Source: Tridacna crocea (Eukaryota > Mollusca > Bivalvia > Cardiida > Cardiidae). Taken from it: 64,000 nucleotides of DNA. The DNA lies in the NCBI GenBank assembly GCA_943736015.1, contig OX031070.1, forward strand, positions 42,308,173 to 42,372,172, in the 5' to 3' direction. The position numbers and the translations under genes are program-made. Below are positions 62,313 to 64,000 of the stretch, piece by piece (within the stretch, counting starts at the first letter, position 1; every line of letters starts with the position of its first letter). Below the pieces are notes generated by a model. The model had not been told where the DNA came from and searched no databases. It saw only the letters and a program-made list of their open reading frames with translations.

Positions 62313-64000
62313 ATGGACAGGACGATAATTTTTCTGTGTTATTTTGCAAAAGTTATAACTATCGTCTCGTCCGAGTCACGAATGGAGGACGACGCAAAAG
62401 CAAACAGTACATTTGCTGGAGAGGCACTCGTAGAAGCTGACAACGTTTCGGACACAGCATGTAGGCTGACACTGGCAGAACCAAATGTTATTGAAGTTAT
62501 AAATGAATACTTTGAAGCGGACACAAAATTGCTGAGGTATGACATTGTGATCGAGGGAAAAACGGGGACATTGCTGAATTCTACAAAAGGAACCCTTTAT
62601 CAACCGACAAAGTGGACCCTGACGAACAGTCCAGCTGGAATGGCGTTACTTTCGCTGAAAGACTATTTCAATGAAATGTCGTTGTACACACTTGGCTATG
62701 CCACAGAGAGTGTGGTTGTTAAACTGAATCAAACTCCGAATCATTGTCTCCAAACTGAAATGGAAACCAGTGGAGAGCTAGAGAAACGACTGACAACTGG
62801 TGTCTTGAAAAGTTTCGGACACGCGGACTTTCAATTGTCTTCTGGAACTCGAGCATGTAACCGCCATGTGGAGAAAAGCACGAGCAATGTCGGTGTTTTT
62901 GTATACCGCTGTTGCATGGAGGGTCTGGACGGATCAGTACAATGTGAGGAAATAGGGAAAACGGTTTGGCTAGCTCTGTTGTTCAATACGATCCACTTTC
63001 TTCAAATTGTTGTGGTTGCATTTAGTCCTTTACTTATACCCCCAACATTGTACCGACTTTCTTGTGCCTTTATTGACTATGTCTATAAACCAGGTGATAA
63101 TCCTCTTACATTTAACGTGATAAAGTTAAACCCAGACAACAATAACCCAGGTGAGCAGTTTGTTGAAGCCGGTAAACGCTGGTTCACCAAGATGAAAGAC
63201 TTGGAACAGCATGTTTGTGAAATGGTTCCTGGTACAGCATACAAGATGCACGTGAAGGAATTAAAATTGAGGGTTAAAGCCAGTAAGATTATACCGGAAG
63301 GATATGTACCTGTGGGACTTTTCTCATTTTTACGGAAGTTTTTGTTTCGTTGTGGTTTACGGAAAGATATCCCGTCAACAGCGGCATGTTGTAACACAAA
63401 CAGCCTCAAATGTTGTCCGGGTAATAAAACTGTAGCCTGGTACAGGATTGGTATATATCTGGCGTCTGCCGTTCTGCCGGTTATTTTGTTATCGCCATGG
63501 TTATTGAGAATTTGGTTCTATTATTCTGTAGAGGAGAGTGTGATCATAACAAAACGAAGAGCTATGATCAGCAGGCAGTTAGTTTTATCTCCAACCGGAA
63601 GTATAACTACCGACTTATCGCCGCTATCAACAATTTTTGTTTTCACATATATTCTTGTAACAGCAGAAGCAATACTTTATACTCTAATGCCAAGGAAAGT
63701 AAAACGAAAGCTTAATTTCACGATAAAACAATGCTTGCGAGACATGAGAGGAACTAAAGCATCTGATGTATGTGCTCAGTTTACTTACTATCTATGCTAT
63801 CCGTTTATCCGCTTTGGTATGTTGGGCTGTTTCTTTCTACCGTTGGTTCTTTGTATTGTGTTTCCCATTCTTTTTGTCATCTTCATTTGTAGAACACTTC
63901 CCTTAATCGATCTGTCGATTCGAATGATCGTGAATTGCTTGTATTACATTTTAAAAGTGATATACCCAGAGACCTTCCTATCTCATCCGAATGAAGAAAC
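62313..64000 (+). CDS. Multi-pass membrane protein, 5' part, family unknown
   Basis: An uninterrupted frame of 562 codons starts at ATG 62313 (an in-frame TGA lies at 62295) and is still open at the window end, so the protein is longer. Residues 1-20 (MDRTIIFLCYFAKVITIVSS) look like a signal peptide. Residues ~21-217 would be extracellular, with sequons at N31, N44, N89 and N139 and Cys at 50, 145, 182, 200, 201 and 211, likely in disulphides. Hydrophobic segments follow at ~218-243, 377-403, 437-458 and 499-527, and perhaps 529-550. The loop 244-376 holds Cys clusters (ACC, KCC) and a sequon at N371. Absence of introns over 1.7 kb, even composition and lack of repeats support a genuine single-exon stretch. 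I recognise no named family; receptor, channel or transporter roles would be guesses. A Q5 hairpin lies 200 bp upstream; no promoter element is assigned. Confidence 0.8.
   Translation, partial: MDRTIIFLCYFAKVITIVSSESRMEDDAKANSTFAGEALVEADNVSDTACRLTLAEPNVIEVINEYFEADTKLLRYDIVIEGKTGTLLNSTKGTLYQPTKWTLTNSPAGMALLSLKDYFNEMSLYTLGYATESVVVKLNQTPNHCLQTEMETSGELEKRLTTGVLKSFGHADFQLSSGTRACNRHVEKSTSNVGVFVYRCCMEGLDGSVQCEEIGKTVWLALLFNTIHFLQIVVVAFSPLLIPPTLYRLSCAFIDYVYKPGDNPLTFNVIKLNPDNNNPGEQFVEAGKRWFTKMKDLEQHVCEMVPGTAYKMHVKELKLRVKASKIIPEGYVPVGLFSFLRKFLFRCGLRKDIPSTAACCNTNSLKCCPGNKTVAWYRIGIYLASAVLPVILLSPWLLRIWFYYSVEESVIITKRRAMISRQLVLSPTGSITTDLSPLSTIFVFTYILVTAEAILYTLMPRKVKRKLNFTIKQCLRDMRGTKASDVCAQFTYYLCYPFIRFGMLGCFFLPLVLCIVFPILFVIFICRTLPLIDLSIRMIVNCLYYILKVIYPETFLSHPNEE

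Noticed and set aside
62339-63409. Minus-strand frames of 68, 75 and 108 codons
   Set aside because: They are antisense shadows of the 562-codon plus-strand membrane-protein frame.

Overview
The window looks like gene-poor, repeat-rich nuclear DNA of an animal, most likely a heterodont bivalve mollusc. This rests on tRNA-derived SINEs ending in a molluscan-type 'GCGTTAAACACCAT' tail with CAAT-type repeats, several dense families of palindromic MITEs, and long elements that open with CTCACCTGAGCAC or TAGCTCCACTGGCC and carry ~145-165 bp tandem arrays. The species cannot be fixed from the sequence. No operon structure, CRISPR array, rRNA gene or convincing functional tRNA gene is visible.

Only two stretches look like real host coding sequence. 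On the minus strand, 3650-1863 is a 1,788-bp internal exon with a clean acceptor and a GTAAGT donor, encoding about 595 residues of disordered, Ser/Pro/Asn-rich protein. On the plus strand, an open frame starts at 62313 and runs off the window end; it encodes at least 562 residues with a signal peptide, a glycosylated ectodomain and four or five membrane segments. Neither could be assigned to a named family. Two weak exon-like frames lie at 23099-23383 and 48044-48208.

Almost everything else is transposon-derived. The commonest repeat (called P1 here) has about 40 intact or decayed copies: ~230 bp, TTAA at both ends, termini CCCTTTNCCAAAC, and a central ~50-bp hairpin. It fits a piggyBac-type MITE. 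Two more TTAA-flanked families (P2, with a GTGTAGATC hairpin, and P3, GGTAAGACC) share its target. Other non-autonomous families are H4 (hairpin GTGTCGTCTCGG), Q5 (AAGGGGGCTTAATGCA), R6 (GGGCCCGTATTCAC), T7 (GTTGTCTGCGCATGTCAT TIR), M8 (Mutator-like, 9-10 bp TSD), U9 and V10. Several SINE copies are present, one with a perfect 13-bp target-site duplication.

Three large elements share one architecture: 5' hairpin, GTCCGTC mini-array, ~145-165 bp tandem monomers, inverted subterminal repeat and terminal CTTGTT. They lie at 36237-38310, 41364-42986 and 57800-60044. They resemble Helentron-associated non-autonomous elements (HINEs). One sits inside a LINE reverse-transcriptase gene and one inside a P1 MITE; in both cases removing it rejoins the host sequence. 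The 38.7-44.1 kb block holds a decayed minus-strand LINE (endonuclease, reverse transcriptase, Cys/His tail) next to a broken PIF/Harbinger transposase at 44.7-45.3 kb. A second LINE fragment lies at 49.3-50 kb and a Tc1/mariner remnant at 60.7-61 kb. Several long near-perfect inverted repeats stand out, the best having two identical 65-bp arms at 26881-27017.
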